Assembly: GCA_037176705.1 (NCBI GenBank)
Contig: CM073888.1
Coordinates: 44,398,810-44,462,809, forward strand
DNA from: Molossus alvarezi
Taxonomy: Eukaryota > Chordata > Mammalia > Chiroptera > Molossidae
DNA: 64,000 bases
Direction of reading: 5' to 3'
Every line of letters begins with the position of its first letter. The first letter of the stretch is position 1. Below are positions 54,371-64,000 of this stretch, in pieces. The translations under genes were made by a program, and so were the position numbers. A model generated the notes under the pieces. It ran no database searches. It was given only the letters and a program-made list of their open reading frames with translations, and was not told where the DNA came from.

Positions 54371-56074
54371 TAAAAATTTATCATACTGTATTTGCTCTTT
54401 ATAACCCACTGTTCAAATTTAATGATATTATTGATATATTCCCATATAAGTAAATGTTTCAAAATATAGATTTTAGTGGCTATATAATGGTTTTTATTTT
54501 ATTTAACAAATCCTTTAGTTTTAGAAATTTAGATATTTAACAGTGATTGTGCAATTATAAAAATACTATAATGAGCCTCTTAGTACATAAATCAATTTGC
54601 TCATTTCTAATTGTTTCATGAAAAAAAGCTTTCAAATTCTTTTCCTGGTATTCTGGTGTATGTTTTTACTACTAAAAATTCTTTTGGCTTTATTGCAAAA
54701 ATGGTGGTTTGCTCTTTGAACTCTAAATTTATTTGATACCTTATAATAATTTTATTTCATCCTTAAAATGTTTTCTAGGCTTATTGTCTGAACTGAATAG
54801 GTAACGCCTTCCTAGGCTAGGACTGTTTTTTGCCAACCTTAATATGATAACTCAGCAGAAGGAGAAACATTCTGCATATATTTCTACCATGTTACTATTT
54901 AATTAGGAAAGAGCAAAATGGCTTAATTCACAGAAGTCAATCTATTAATAGTTAATTAGGGAGGGTTGCTAGCTTTCCTTTCTTACCTAGAAGAGCAGCT
55001 GGTAACTTATCTCAAAACTAGGCTAAGGTCCACCCAGATGTACTAGAACAGCTCTCTGTTTTTCTCTTTCCCTTTTATTCACACTCATCACTACAACACA
55101 CACAACTGATTAATTCCTTGACATTGTTAGAACCTAACAATGAATGTAACAGGACTGGGACTGTTAAATTCACCTTAAATGTTGCTCCTCGGGCCATGGC
55201 GCTCAGAAATATTTGTGTGCCTCTTAAATAAACCATTTCTAAATGTGGCCATTCAGTTCCTTCTTTGTCTTCATACTTGAAGATAAGTTTGCATCTTGTG
55301 ATTTATTAGTTGTTTCACGAACCAAAACTTTTGCAAATAGTGCCACAGTTGAACTGATATTTTCAAATAATGGCCATTTGAACTTTTCTGCCATTTTCTG
55401 AAGTCACCTGGCTTTGTGGGGAATTTTTCACATGCATTTACATGGAGCTGTCAAACCCTCATGCTGGGAAGTTGGGATTTCGACATGGCAGCTTTGCCAT
55501 TCTAGAAAAAGAACATAAATTGGCCTATGGAGCTTGGAGCACGTGCCCAAGATTGGCCGACTGCCACTTTTACCTAATTACACAAGATCTGAATTGTGGG
55601 AACAAAGCCCAGCATAAAAGAAATCCAAATGAAATATTGGTTTTCCTCACTGGCAACTTTTTGGGGGAAGAAAAGATCCATCTCTTCATGCAGCTTTAAG
55701 ATTCTACAAGCCCCAAAGTGCCGCACTGGCGGCCCGCGAGGAGCGCGCATCCTTCGGCGTCAACCCCGAGTCGAGCCAGTACCTGGACTCAGGACAGTGA
55801 GTGAGTCATTGGTCCGGAGCACGACTGCTGTGGGCGCAGGCCCCGCGCCTGCTGCGCCGCCGCTGGGGTAATGAGGCCTGAGGGACAGATAGACTTGCCA
55901 CTGCTTCAGGAATGCCAGCGACACTGTTTTGCTTTGACTTATGTTTACTGTAGTTGCAGAGAAGGCATGCCTGCCTCACTTAATTGTATCTAGTCTTTTT
56001 GGTGTCACTTTTTTTTTCCTGTGTCTTTTCCCTCCTGACATATTTAATTTGCATCTCACAGCACCCCCTCCCAA
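54371..56074. other. Intronic AT-rich sequence with one GC-rich island
   Basis: No exon. A sharply bounded GC- and CpG-rich patch at about 55715-55875 stands out (see findings). The rest is unassigned. Confidence 0.45.
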
Positions 56075-56545
56075 TCTGTATGTTAAAATATACATAACAG
56101 AAATTTACCATTTTAACCATTTTTAAGTGTACAGTTTAGGGGCATTAAACCATACATCTCCAGGACTTCATTATCACAGACTGAAACTTTGTACCCAGGA
56201 AGCAACAACTACCCATTCCTCCCTTCCCCTCCTCTCTAACAAGCACCATTCTGCTTTCTGTCTCTATGAATTTAATTATTCTACATACCTTGTAAAATTA
56301 GAATCATGCAGTATTTGTCTTTTTTTTTTTTTTGGTCTGGCTTATTTCACTTAGCATAATGTCCTCAAGGTTTATCAAATTCGAAGTGTGCATCAGAATT
56401 TCATTTCTTTTTTAAAACTCAATAATGTTTTATGAGTGTATATACCATTTGTCCATCAGTGAACATATAGGTTATTTCCATCTCTTGGCTATTATGAATA
56501 ATGCTGCTTTGAAATTGGTATGTAAATATCTGTTGACTCAATTAT
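56075..56545 (-). mobile_element. Old L1 3'UTR-type fragment, minus orientation
   Basis: ACAGAAATTTACCATTTTAA, TATTTCACTTAGCATAATGT, CATTTGTCCATCAGTGAACA and TGAATAATGCTGCTTTGAAA are typical of L1M 3' sequence in reverse. Confidence 0.75.
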
Positions 56546-56618
56546 TTTTTAAAATATGTTTTTATTGATTTTATTTTTATTTTTTTTTTATTTATTTATT
56601 TTATCCTCACCTGAGGAC

Positions 56619-56679
<61 letters not shown>

Positions 56680-57090
56680 CAGATAGAGTGGGAGGGGGAG
56701 AGAGAGAGAGAAACATCGATGTGAAAGGGACACATCGAGTGGTTGCCACGCACACGACCCAACCAGGGCCGGGGACAAACTGCAACCGAGGTACGTGCCC
56801 TTAGCGGGAACCGAACCCAGTTCTCTCCAGACTGCAGGCCGACGCTCCAACCGCTGAGCCAAACTGGCCAGGACTGTTTTTATTGATTTTAGAGAGAGAG
56901 AATGGAAGAGAGAGAGCAACAGAGACAGAAACATCTATGTGAGAGAGAAACATCGATCAGTTGCCTTTCATACATACTCCTACCAGGGATCGAACCTGCA
57001 ACCTGGGTATATGCCCTGACCGGGAATTCCACCAGTAACCTTTCGGTGCACAGGACGACGCTCAACCAACTGAGCCACACCAGCCAGGGC
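56546..57090 (-). mobile_element. tRNA-derived SINE, second family, minus orientation, split by a Ves SINE
   Basis: The T-rich 3' end (AAAATATGTTTTTATTGATT, 56551-56573) and the body (56876-57090: GAGAGAGCAACAGAGACAGA, GGGATCGAACCTGCAACCTG, CAACCAACTGAGCCACACCA) belong to one older SINE. A Ves copy at 56574-56875 separates them. Confidence 0.88.
56574..56875 (-). mobile_element. Ves-type SINE, copy 12, nested, with (TA)n expansion
   Basis: Reverse Ves: TCCTCACCTGAGGACATCTT, then a (TA)n run at 56625-56678 in the A-tail or linker region, GAAACATCGATGTGAAAGGG, GGAACCGAACCCAGTTCTCT and GAGCCAAACTGGCCAGGACT. The 16-bp duplication GTTTTTATTGATTTTA at 56558-56573 and 56876-56891 lies within the host SINE. 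Confidence 0.95.
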
Positions 57091-58754
57091 ACCCTAATTC
57101 TTTTTAAATAAAACTCGTAACTCTCTTTATGGGATGGGGGACTAAGTTTGGAGCTGAGAGACAGAAACAAGAGAATCTTGGATTAACATTAAGGTGCTTG
57201 GAAGTAATACCTGTGTCCTCTTCTAGCCTGAAAATGACTTGCACCCAGTGGGATTTGACAAAGATTAAAGATCAATTAATTCTTAATACATTAAGAATAG
57301 TTCTTTTTGCATTCTTTCTTTTCCTTTTCTTTTTTTCTTTAACTCTAAGACCTCAAAGCTAGCTTTCAGCTGCTAAACCCTCTCGCTGATAGCTGACAAT
57401 AAACTTATTAAGGATTAGCTTGGAGAAGCAGCAGACTTAACCCTTGAAACACCCTCAGATCCTTAGTAAACAATGGCAGAAGTTTTTTGTTGTTATTTTG
57501 TTTTTAATTATAGGCCTTATATGGTTATTTATATGGCTGGAAAAGATTAGAGGGTATTGCCAATCAGTGGGCCATTAATGGGACAATTCATCTTCATAGT
57601 TTATTATTTACATAAATATGTTAAACTTTGTGACTGTTTGTTTTGAGGCATGAATGTAAAATCATTTATGCACACACAACTTTTAATGGCCAAGGGAATA
57701 AATGCTAGTAAATCTCAACATTTACTTTTAAGCATGGGTCATCATATGTATAACATCACCTTTGAGCGATTTTGCTTACTTACTCAGATAAACTTTCTAG
57801 ATAAAAGAGTGCTAAATTATCTTTTTACTTTAACTGAAAATAGCAACAACAGTCATTCTTTTTTTAAAAGGTCAGTTATTTCAGATAATAACCTTTTAGC
57901 CATTTAATTTCCGGTATGAAACATTAATCTAGCTATGCCTAAATACACAGCATTTATAGATGCAAAATTCTCCCCCATTAAACTCTCAGTGAGTTGCAAA
58001 TTACTTCATCTGTAGATATTTCATCTCCTCTCTCTGTACAATATGGGTTTGCCAAGTGGCCTGTGAAGCTGTCATAGAAGACAAACAGATTTCTCTGAGG
58101 CTGAATTAGGTGGAAATGTTGCTAACTTCATTATTGAGTTCTAGTGGACTGAGTAAACTGATGTACCTGTTTAATAACTTTTTTTAAGCCTCTTACTCCC
58201 TCTTTTCAGGAAAAAAGAAATCAAGATCATTGTCTCAAAAGTATACTAAACAAAGTGCTTATATTCAATAGATATGCCCCTAACCTACTTTGTTCATAGT
58301 GTTAGATTTTTTTCCCCCATTTTCAAATACTTTACAAATTAAAGGTAGGATATACATGTATTTATTTCAACATTACTGAAATCACACAATTATTAATTAT
58401 AGCTTTACGTTGAAATGTTTAAAGTGTTATAGGAATGTTAATTGGATGATCGTGTTTTACTTACCTTCTGGTGAGTTTCTGAAATCCCGTTTTCTAACAC
58501 CTGACAGTGGTGGTTGCAGCCGTGGTGGACTCAGATGGGGATGAAAGCGATGTGTCCCAAGGATCCTGATAAATTAGTTGTTTTGTGAATTCATCCATGG
58601 TTAAATAAAAATATTCCTAATCTATTTCTGACCTGTTGAGCTGTTCAGAGAGAAAAATAGAACGCCGAGGTAACCTGGTGTTTTGATAAGTGGAAAGTGG
58701 CCAGGGTCAGCACTCCAGATTTCAGGGACCTACGTGTGGCATGAGTAATTAAGG
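57091..58754. other. Intronic sequence without recognised features
   Basis: AT-rich and unique-looking. A T-rich run lies at about 57310-57340. No exon or named repeat is seen. Confidence 0.45.
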
Positions 58755-59083
58755 CAAGGGCTCTCAACCTTGGCTGCATAAAAGACTGTTGGGCATCAAC
58801 ATTTTTAAAAATCTCCCCAAGCCCGGCCAGTGTGGCTCAGTTGGTTGAGCATCGTCCCATGCACCAAGAGGTCAGCAGTTTGGTTCTAGTGAGAGCACAT
58901 GCCCAGGTTGCGGGCTCCATCTCTAGTAAAGGGTGTGCAGGAGGCAGCCCGTCAATGTTTCCCTCTCATCGATGTCTCTATCTCTGTCTCCCTCTCCCTT
59001 CTTCTCTCTCTAAATTTAATAAAACAATATTTTTTAAAAAAATTCTCCCCGAGTGATTCCAAGTCAAGGTTGAGAACCACTAG
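58755..59083. mobile_element. MER5A-like hAT MITE split by a SINE
   Basis: The left part is CAAGGGCTCTCAACCTTGGC to AAAATCTCCCC; the right part is TCTCCCCGAGTGATTCCAAG to TCAAGGTTGAGAACCACTAG. The outer ends form the inverted repeat typical of MER5A (CTCAACCTTGG and CCAAGTCAAGGTTGAG-like). Confidence 0.82.
58822..59030 (+). mobile_element. tRNA-derived SINE inserted in the MER5A-like element
   Basis: GCCCGGCCAGTGTGGCTCAG head, CCCATGCACCAAGAGGTCAG, CCCAGGTTGCGGGCTCCATC, a CT-rich part and TTTAATAAAACAATATTTTT. Same family as 10931 and 40476. Flanking ATCTCCCC/TTCTCCCC is the remaining trace of the target duplication. Confidence 0.88.
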
Positions 59084-59467
59084 TTTAAAAGAATTAGAAA
59101 AGAAAACTGAGTTAGGAGAGTATTATGATGGTCCAAGTTAGAAATAATAAAGATCTCAACTAGGAAATTTGAATGAGATAGTCAGGGGGTAGAAACAACA
59201 TGGCTTATGTCCCACACACCTGAGAGAAATGAAGCAGAAGAGACCATCTTTATAAGAGAGATGATCTAACCTTGAGACTGAATGAGGCCGCCATTGCAGG
59301 GAACCCAACAGAGATCCTTGAGGGATGACCACATTTATGGATGGAGAAGGTCAAAACGTCTGAGGAGTGGGAAGAGAATCAGTTAGCTATAGTGTCAGAA
59401 GCTAAAGCCTGAGATTTTTCAAGTAGGATCCATGAATATTTCAGGAGCAATTAAGAATAAATGTAGT

Positions 59468-59706
59468 GTCCTGGCCAGTTTGGCTCAGCGGTTAGAGCAT
59501 TGGCCCAGGCAGAGGACTGAAGAGTCTAGGATTCAATTCCCAGTTAAGGGCACGTGCCTCGGTTACAGGTTTGATCCCCAGTCCCAGTTGGGGCCCTGTG
59601 GGAGGCAGCCGGTCGATGTGTCTCTCTCATATTCATGTTTCTCTGTCCCTCCCTCCTACTCTATCTAAAAATCAATGGGAAAATATCCGCAGGTGAAGAT
59701 TTTTTA
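59468..59706 (+). mobile_element. Ves-type SINE, copy 13, diverged
   Basis: GTCCTGGCCAGTTTGGCTCA head, an altered middle (GGCCCAGGCAGAGGACTGAA), GATTCAATTCCCAGTTAAGG and an ATATCCGCAGGTGAAGATTT tail. More diverged than the other copies. Target duplication not clear. Confidence 0.88.
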
Positions 59707-60916
59707 AAAAGAAGAAGAAGAAATGTAATAATAATGAAATTATAGTAAGCTTTAAAAATATTTTTGAAATATTTTTCTCAAATGTATGCTTATTGGATGT
59801 CTTCAGAGTTGCATTTTATAAAGATACTTTGAAATCCAAGAAAGACAAGCAGACTTACGAAACATAAAGGTTCTAGTCCCAGCTGCACCCTTGTAGCCCC
59901 TGACCTTGGGTAAGCCACTTAGCAGGTCTCATCGTCCTAGTCCACGAAGCAGGTGTGACGGTGCACGCTGCAGCCACCCCTCCTGCTGTTTTCCATGTTA
60001 CATTCGATAGCGGATGTCAAAGTATGTTGTGAAATATAGACCACGATGCAGATAATGGATTATTAACAATAAACTTTTTGCTGCTGATCATAAACACTTC
60101 GGTACTGAGAAGATTTGGGTCATTTGTATTCCTAGGAGAGAGGTAAAATGACACTAGGAAGTCCCAGGTACTCATCTCTTCAACGAGCTCACCATCCTAC
60201 AGGGAGGGCAGGGTAAAGAAATAGCTGTAAACACCAGGGTGTAAATTCTGTGAGAGCAGGAATCCCATCACAAAAGTACTCCTCATGCCTGACTCAGTGT
60301 TTGAAACCTGGTTGGCTCTCCTAAAATACAAGGTGTATACAGGGTGTTTGTAGATTCTATTACATTTTTAAAATGAAATGTATATTAATAAACACTGGCT
60401 TTATAATTATTTAAAGTTGTGTATGCATTTTTGGGTGACACCCTATGTTTGTTAAAAAAAAGTTAATGAAATAATACAAGGTAAAAGCCATATAAATAAA
60501 ATACTGTGGTAGTTTTGGGAAAGGAATTGCCTGAATCATACTAACTTAAAGACATAAATATATGAGGAATTCATGAGTAATGGGGCAAAGGAGACTGTCC
60601 CCCAAAGCTACTTTAGTTAACATGGAGCAAAAAGGAATTGTAACCATACCTGATGCAAAATCTAGAAATAGCAGCAAGTGAAAAAGTATTTTTAAATCTG
60701 GAAGACTAAGTTGCTCGAGGCCAGCACCAGGGCAAGTCAGAGGAAGCAGTGATGGGTCAGATGAGAAACCTTCAGAAATGGTGTCACACACAGGCTGGTT
60801 GCTTATTCACTATCTTGGTTGAGTGCTTATGTTCAGATGTGAAATTTGGTGCTGTAGTGTTCTGCTTCACATGTGGTGAGTGAAAGGATCCTAACCATGT
60901 CCTCTTCTGTCTGCAG
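59707..60916. other. Intronic sequence with a MIR fragment
   Basis: About 59865-59960 (AGTCCCAGCTGCACCCTTGT, TTGGGTAAGCCACTTAGCAG) is a MIR remnant. Between 60348 and 60446 the words CAGGGTGT and ACACCCTA face each other and may be a worn mariner-type MITE. Nothing coding is seen before the exon at 60917. Confidence 0.5.
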
Positions 60917-61022
60917 GAGTAGATAATCTCTATGAGAGGGCGCTTCTGATCCGCAAACTCCTCCTGACCTTGCCCAGGTCGGTCCTTATAGTGATGAGGT
61001 ACCTCTTTGCCTTCCTCAATCA
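60917..61022 (+). CDS. SRGAP1: SRGAP1 exon: RhoGAP helix segment
   Basis: The acceptor is TCTGTCTGCAG before 60917 and the donor is CA|GTAAGT after 61022. The exon is 106 nt; GA completes Arg with the A left at 48042, and the exon ends with CA of a His codon. It encodes VDNLYERALLIRKLLLTLPR then SVLIVMRYLFAFLN. The LP...L..L..FL pattern is the RhoGAP helix that supports the GTPase-binding surface. As I recall, human SRGAP1 and SRGAP2 have His where this copy has the second Leu of ERALLIRK. Confidence 0.94.
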
Positions 61023-63860
61023 GTAAGTACCCTAGTGCCCTGACACAATGGCCGTCTTAATTCTGTTGGCACAGCTCTGAATGCTGTCTTTGTTCCTAGA
61101 TTCTGTAAAATGTACTTTGGGTTTCATTTATCAGCAGAATCAAAGACGAGTGAATATAGACTAAAGGTACATTTTTCCTTCGCAGATCCAGGCCATTGTA
61201 TGATGGATGGAAGACGCAGAAAAAAAAAATGGTCCTAAATGCAAAAAAAAATACAAATAGTGCCACAAAGAACACTTTTCAGTGAAATATGTGTTTTTCT
61301 AACTTTCATCCATAGCTAATGTCATGAATGTTTTTGTCAAAATTATGTAAACCACCTGCTCACTGCAGAAAAGTTCCATGATTTTCAATGTTGTAGTCGG
61401 GGAGGGAGGGGACCTGTCGATGAGACTTATACACAGATCAAAAAAGAATTTCTGCTAATTCAATATAATGAGACCTTGTCAAGCAAAAGATGTTTCTAAA
61501 ACCTCTTTTACAAATGTAACAGACGTCTTAAAAATCATTGCATTATTTTCAATGAAATTTTAATTTCAGCAGCTTGTTTTTCAGTTGTGTTACTTTCTGA
61601 TACATGGTCTCCGATTATAAGAAAGGCGTTCCCAAGTCGTATCTAAGACCCTGCTTGCTATTCAGTATTTCAGTTAAACGATTAGAGATAAAGAAATCGG
61701 GGTGGGGAGTAGCCTGGGGAATTGCCTTCTCATTCTGGCATGGATCTCCCTTCGTAAAATTAGGATATTTCCTCTTCTACATTTCACTAGAAGTTTTCAG
61801 TTCTCACAAATCATGGAGGTTTTTTTACAACACTGCTGACTATTCCTGGAATCATACCCCTTCGGGTTAACCCTAGAAACCAAATATCATACAATAGGGA
61901 AATGCCTGCAGGGAACCATACGGAATGGAACTAAAACAGCCACCAATGACAGTAGGAGCCCATTTGTACAGACATCACCACTAAAAATAAGAAGTATCTA
62001 GAGGGATGGACACAGACTATGTTTAGGTTAAATAGAAGCCGTAAATTTTTACCTTTAAATAAGCCTCCTCAGTCTAATCACCATGTTGTACACCTGAAAC
62101 TAATATAATATTGTGTGCACACTGTAATTGAAAATTTTTTAAATATATATTTTTAATGTTAAGCCCAGTCACCAGGCCGTTGTAAAATCTGAAGGTATGC
62201 ATTTTCACCTTTAATTGCATGAGCCTGTGATTAACATGGAGTGCCATGAGTTCCTCCTGGTCCTCCACGCGGTCCTGACCAAATGCTCCTCATACACCTG
62301 AGCGAAATAAACTGTGGAGCAAAACCACAGTAGACTAGGAAAGCAGGCTGTGAATCAAGGAAGTTCTCCAAACCTGAATCTAAGTCATCTCAACAGGAGG
62401 GGGAATGTGCCACGAGTCAGGCAGCTGGCGTTGCTCCCAGCATGCCCGCCTAAGGATGCCCCCTGGCTTCCTGCACCTGCCTTCCTGCAGAGGCAAGGCT
62501 GAGCCTCTAGGGTAGGATGCTGGGGACAGGAATTTTGAAAAGAGAATTGACCTATTCTTTTTTTTTTTTTTTTAATTGTAAAATCAAAACGTAGATAAAT
62601 AACATTTTTATGTCAAATTTTTCCTTTTCAAGCAAGCACTGAAGTAAACACCGAGAAAGATTAATTGTGACCTTTCCCATTGAGGTTAAGGGTGTCTTTT
62701 GAAAATTAGACCATTCTTATTCTGAATCTCATTTCTTCCGGCATCCATTTTCAAGGCAACCTGTAATATGATCATGGCTGTTACTGTGAACTTTTTTTTC
62801 TGAGATTGTATGTTTGAGAAATGGCAGAAGGGAGAGACATATGTTAGCTGTGGAAATGATGCTTTTGTGTTTTCTACTTTCTAGGCTATCTAATTTCCAA
62901 AAGAGGGTAAAGTATCATGTCATGTGGTTTCTCAGTTTCTTTGTGTCTGTCACTGTCTCACAAAGGTAGTTGAGTATCTTCTTTCTCCTTCCATTTGTCA
63001 TCTGTTCACCTGGATTTTACATTTCCTTTCAAGGTCGACATTTTATACACTGGAAGATAACATCTCTAGCTTCTCCCTGGAACAGTGCCTTGCTCATTAG
63101 AGGCACGGCAATAAAGAGCTGGCTTATTTAGAGTCATCTGGGGGAAAATATCTTACAAATATTCATAGGGTGAAATTTAGAAATTAGTGCTAGGCCACCG
63201 GAAGTCTCCCCAGAGTTTGTAGTTTCCCAGCTTTCAACAGAATGAGAGAATTAAGGGTTCTTTTACCCTTCTCTTCATCCAGTGTTGGTCGTCTTACCCA
63301 AAAGCCAATTACAGTGTCTGGAGTTGTTTGCTTTCTCTTGGTGGTTACAGAGAATAGGTGCTTTGTTTTCCTCTAGGCTTTCCTCAAGATTTATAGGAGA
63401 AACCGAAATCAGAGTTGTTTTGAGTAGTGAGAGGACAATTTTAAAGATATCCATAAAGCTTTATGAAGATTGCTGCTGTCCTTCCCAGACAGACGTGAGC
63501 AGCATTTAGGGCCTGACCGCAATGTTTACAAATGAACCTCACTTACTTAATTTCAGTTTCCACTGTAGAAGAGACTATCTTAAACTCCTTTGTGGCTTTG
63601 AAAAAATGCCATTTAATTAAGTAAGTAGGACTTATATTCCCCATTCAGTTTCTATCTAGTTGAAGGGTTATAAGTCACTTTGCTGCTTTCTTTAGCATTG
63701 CTGAGCCATCTTAAAATAGGATGGGATATCTTTTTCTTCTAATAATAATAAAAACCAAATAACGTGTTTTAGATCCCTATTTTCAGAATATGGAGTATCT
63801 CAGTAAACACCGATCTTTTCCCCTGTTCTTTCGTAACTCTTTTCTTGCTTCCTTTCAAAG
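61023..63860. other. Intron with one L1 3' end fragment
   Basis: About 62075-62160 (CACCATGTTGTACACCTGAA, ACTAATATAATATTGTGTGC) is an L1 3' terminus in sense. A T-run lies at 62560-62574. The rest is unassigned, and no other exon in phase is seen. Confidence 0.55.
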
Positions 63861-64000
63861 TCTATCACAATACAGTGATGAGAACATGATGGACCCTTAT
63901 AACCTGGCCATTTGCTTTGGCCCAACATTGATGCCCGTCCCAGAGATACAGGATCAAGTGTCTTGTCAGGCTCATGTGAATGAAATTGTCAAAACCATCA
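63861..64000 (+). CDS. SRGAP1: SRGAP1 exon: RhoGAP C-terminal part (cut by window end)
   Basis: The acceptor is CCTTTCAAAG before 63861; the first T completes His with CA from the exon ending 61022. At least 140 nt are open to the window edge, so the donor is not seen. It encodes LSQYSDENMMDPYNLAICFG, then PTLMPVPEIQDQVSCQAH and VNEIVKTI. The Asn of DPYNLA (AAC at 63901-63903) is the conserved RhoGAP residue that contacts the GTPase. PVPEIQDQ fits SRGAP1; SRGAP2 and SRGAP3 differ here as I recall them. The SH3 domain and C-terminal tail should follow beyond the window. Confidence 0.95.

Noticed and set aside
56625..56678. TA run considered as a separate regulatory or origin element
   Set aside because: It lies inside a Ves SINE and is best explained as microsatellite expansion.
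60348..60446. Facing CAGGGTGT and ACACCCTA words as a mariner MITE
   Set aside because: The inverted match is short and the TA duplications do not line up; kept only as a note.

Overview
The window is mammalian, and the interspersed repeats point to a vesper bat. It carries about a dozen copies of one tRNA-derived SINE whose head reads CCCTGGCCGGTTTGGCTCAG and whose tail ends CTCGGGTGAGGATTAAAA. I recognise this as the Ves family of Vespertilionidae. It also holds short non-autonomous DNA transposons (mariner-, Tigger- and hAT-like), L1 with a bat-type 5' end, and old shared mammalian repeats (L2, MIR, MER5-like, MaLR LTR, L1M). Base composition and gene density are those of intronic vertebrate DNA. 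There are no prokaryotic operons, CRISPR arrays or plasmid features.

One protein-coding gene is present. It runs on the + strand across most of the window and continues beyond the right end. Twelve exons were found by open frame, GT/AG borders, phase continuity and family recognition. They encode the middle of a slit-robo Rho GTPase-activating protein, and the residues best fit SRGAP1 rather than SRGAP2 or SRGAP3. In order they supply the end of the F-BAR region (14977-15198, 17510-17611, 29819-30016, 30524-30608), a 28-nt microexon (37483-37510), two alternative linker exons (41773-41875 and 42386-42419), and most of the RhoGAP domain (45438-45498, 45654-45731, 47908-48042, 60917-61022, 63861-64000 partial). 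The RhoGAP exons carry the arginine finger, the conserved Lys and the conserved Asn. Everything before 14977 is probably an upstream intron.

The most interesting gene-level feature is the pair of linker exons. Both start in phase 2 and end in phase 0, so using exactly one keeps the frame. Using both gives a stop at 45706-45708, and using neither gives a stop at 47968-47970. The reading frame therefore enforces mutually exclusive use just before the catalytic domain. The shared split codon becomes Arg with one exon and Ser with the other.

Layout: 1-4272 is an L1 patchwork, with a decayed + strand ORF2 joined head-on to a minus-strand L1 that has a complete 5' end and an open 312-codon ORF1 but has lost nearly all of ORF2. 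4273-14976 is intron with L2, hAT and LTR remnants and SINEs. 15199-29818 is repeat-rich, with Ves insertions, mariner and hAT MITEs, an LTR, a diverged ~115-140 bp tandem array and an old L1M. 32141-37482 and 42420-45437 have few recognisable repeats and may hold conserved regulatory DNA. 48043-60916 is the largest intron and includes a SINE nested in a SINE. All identifications are by eye; no database search or alignment was run.
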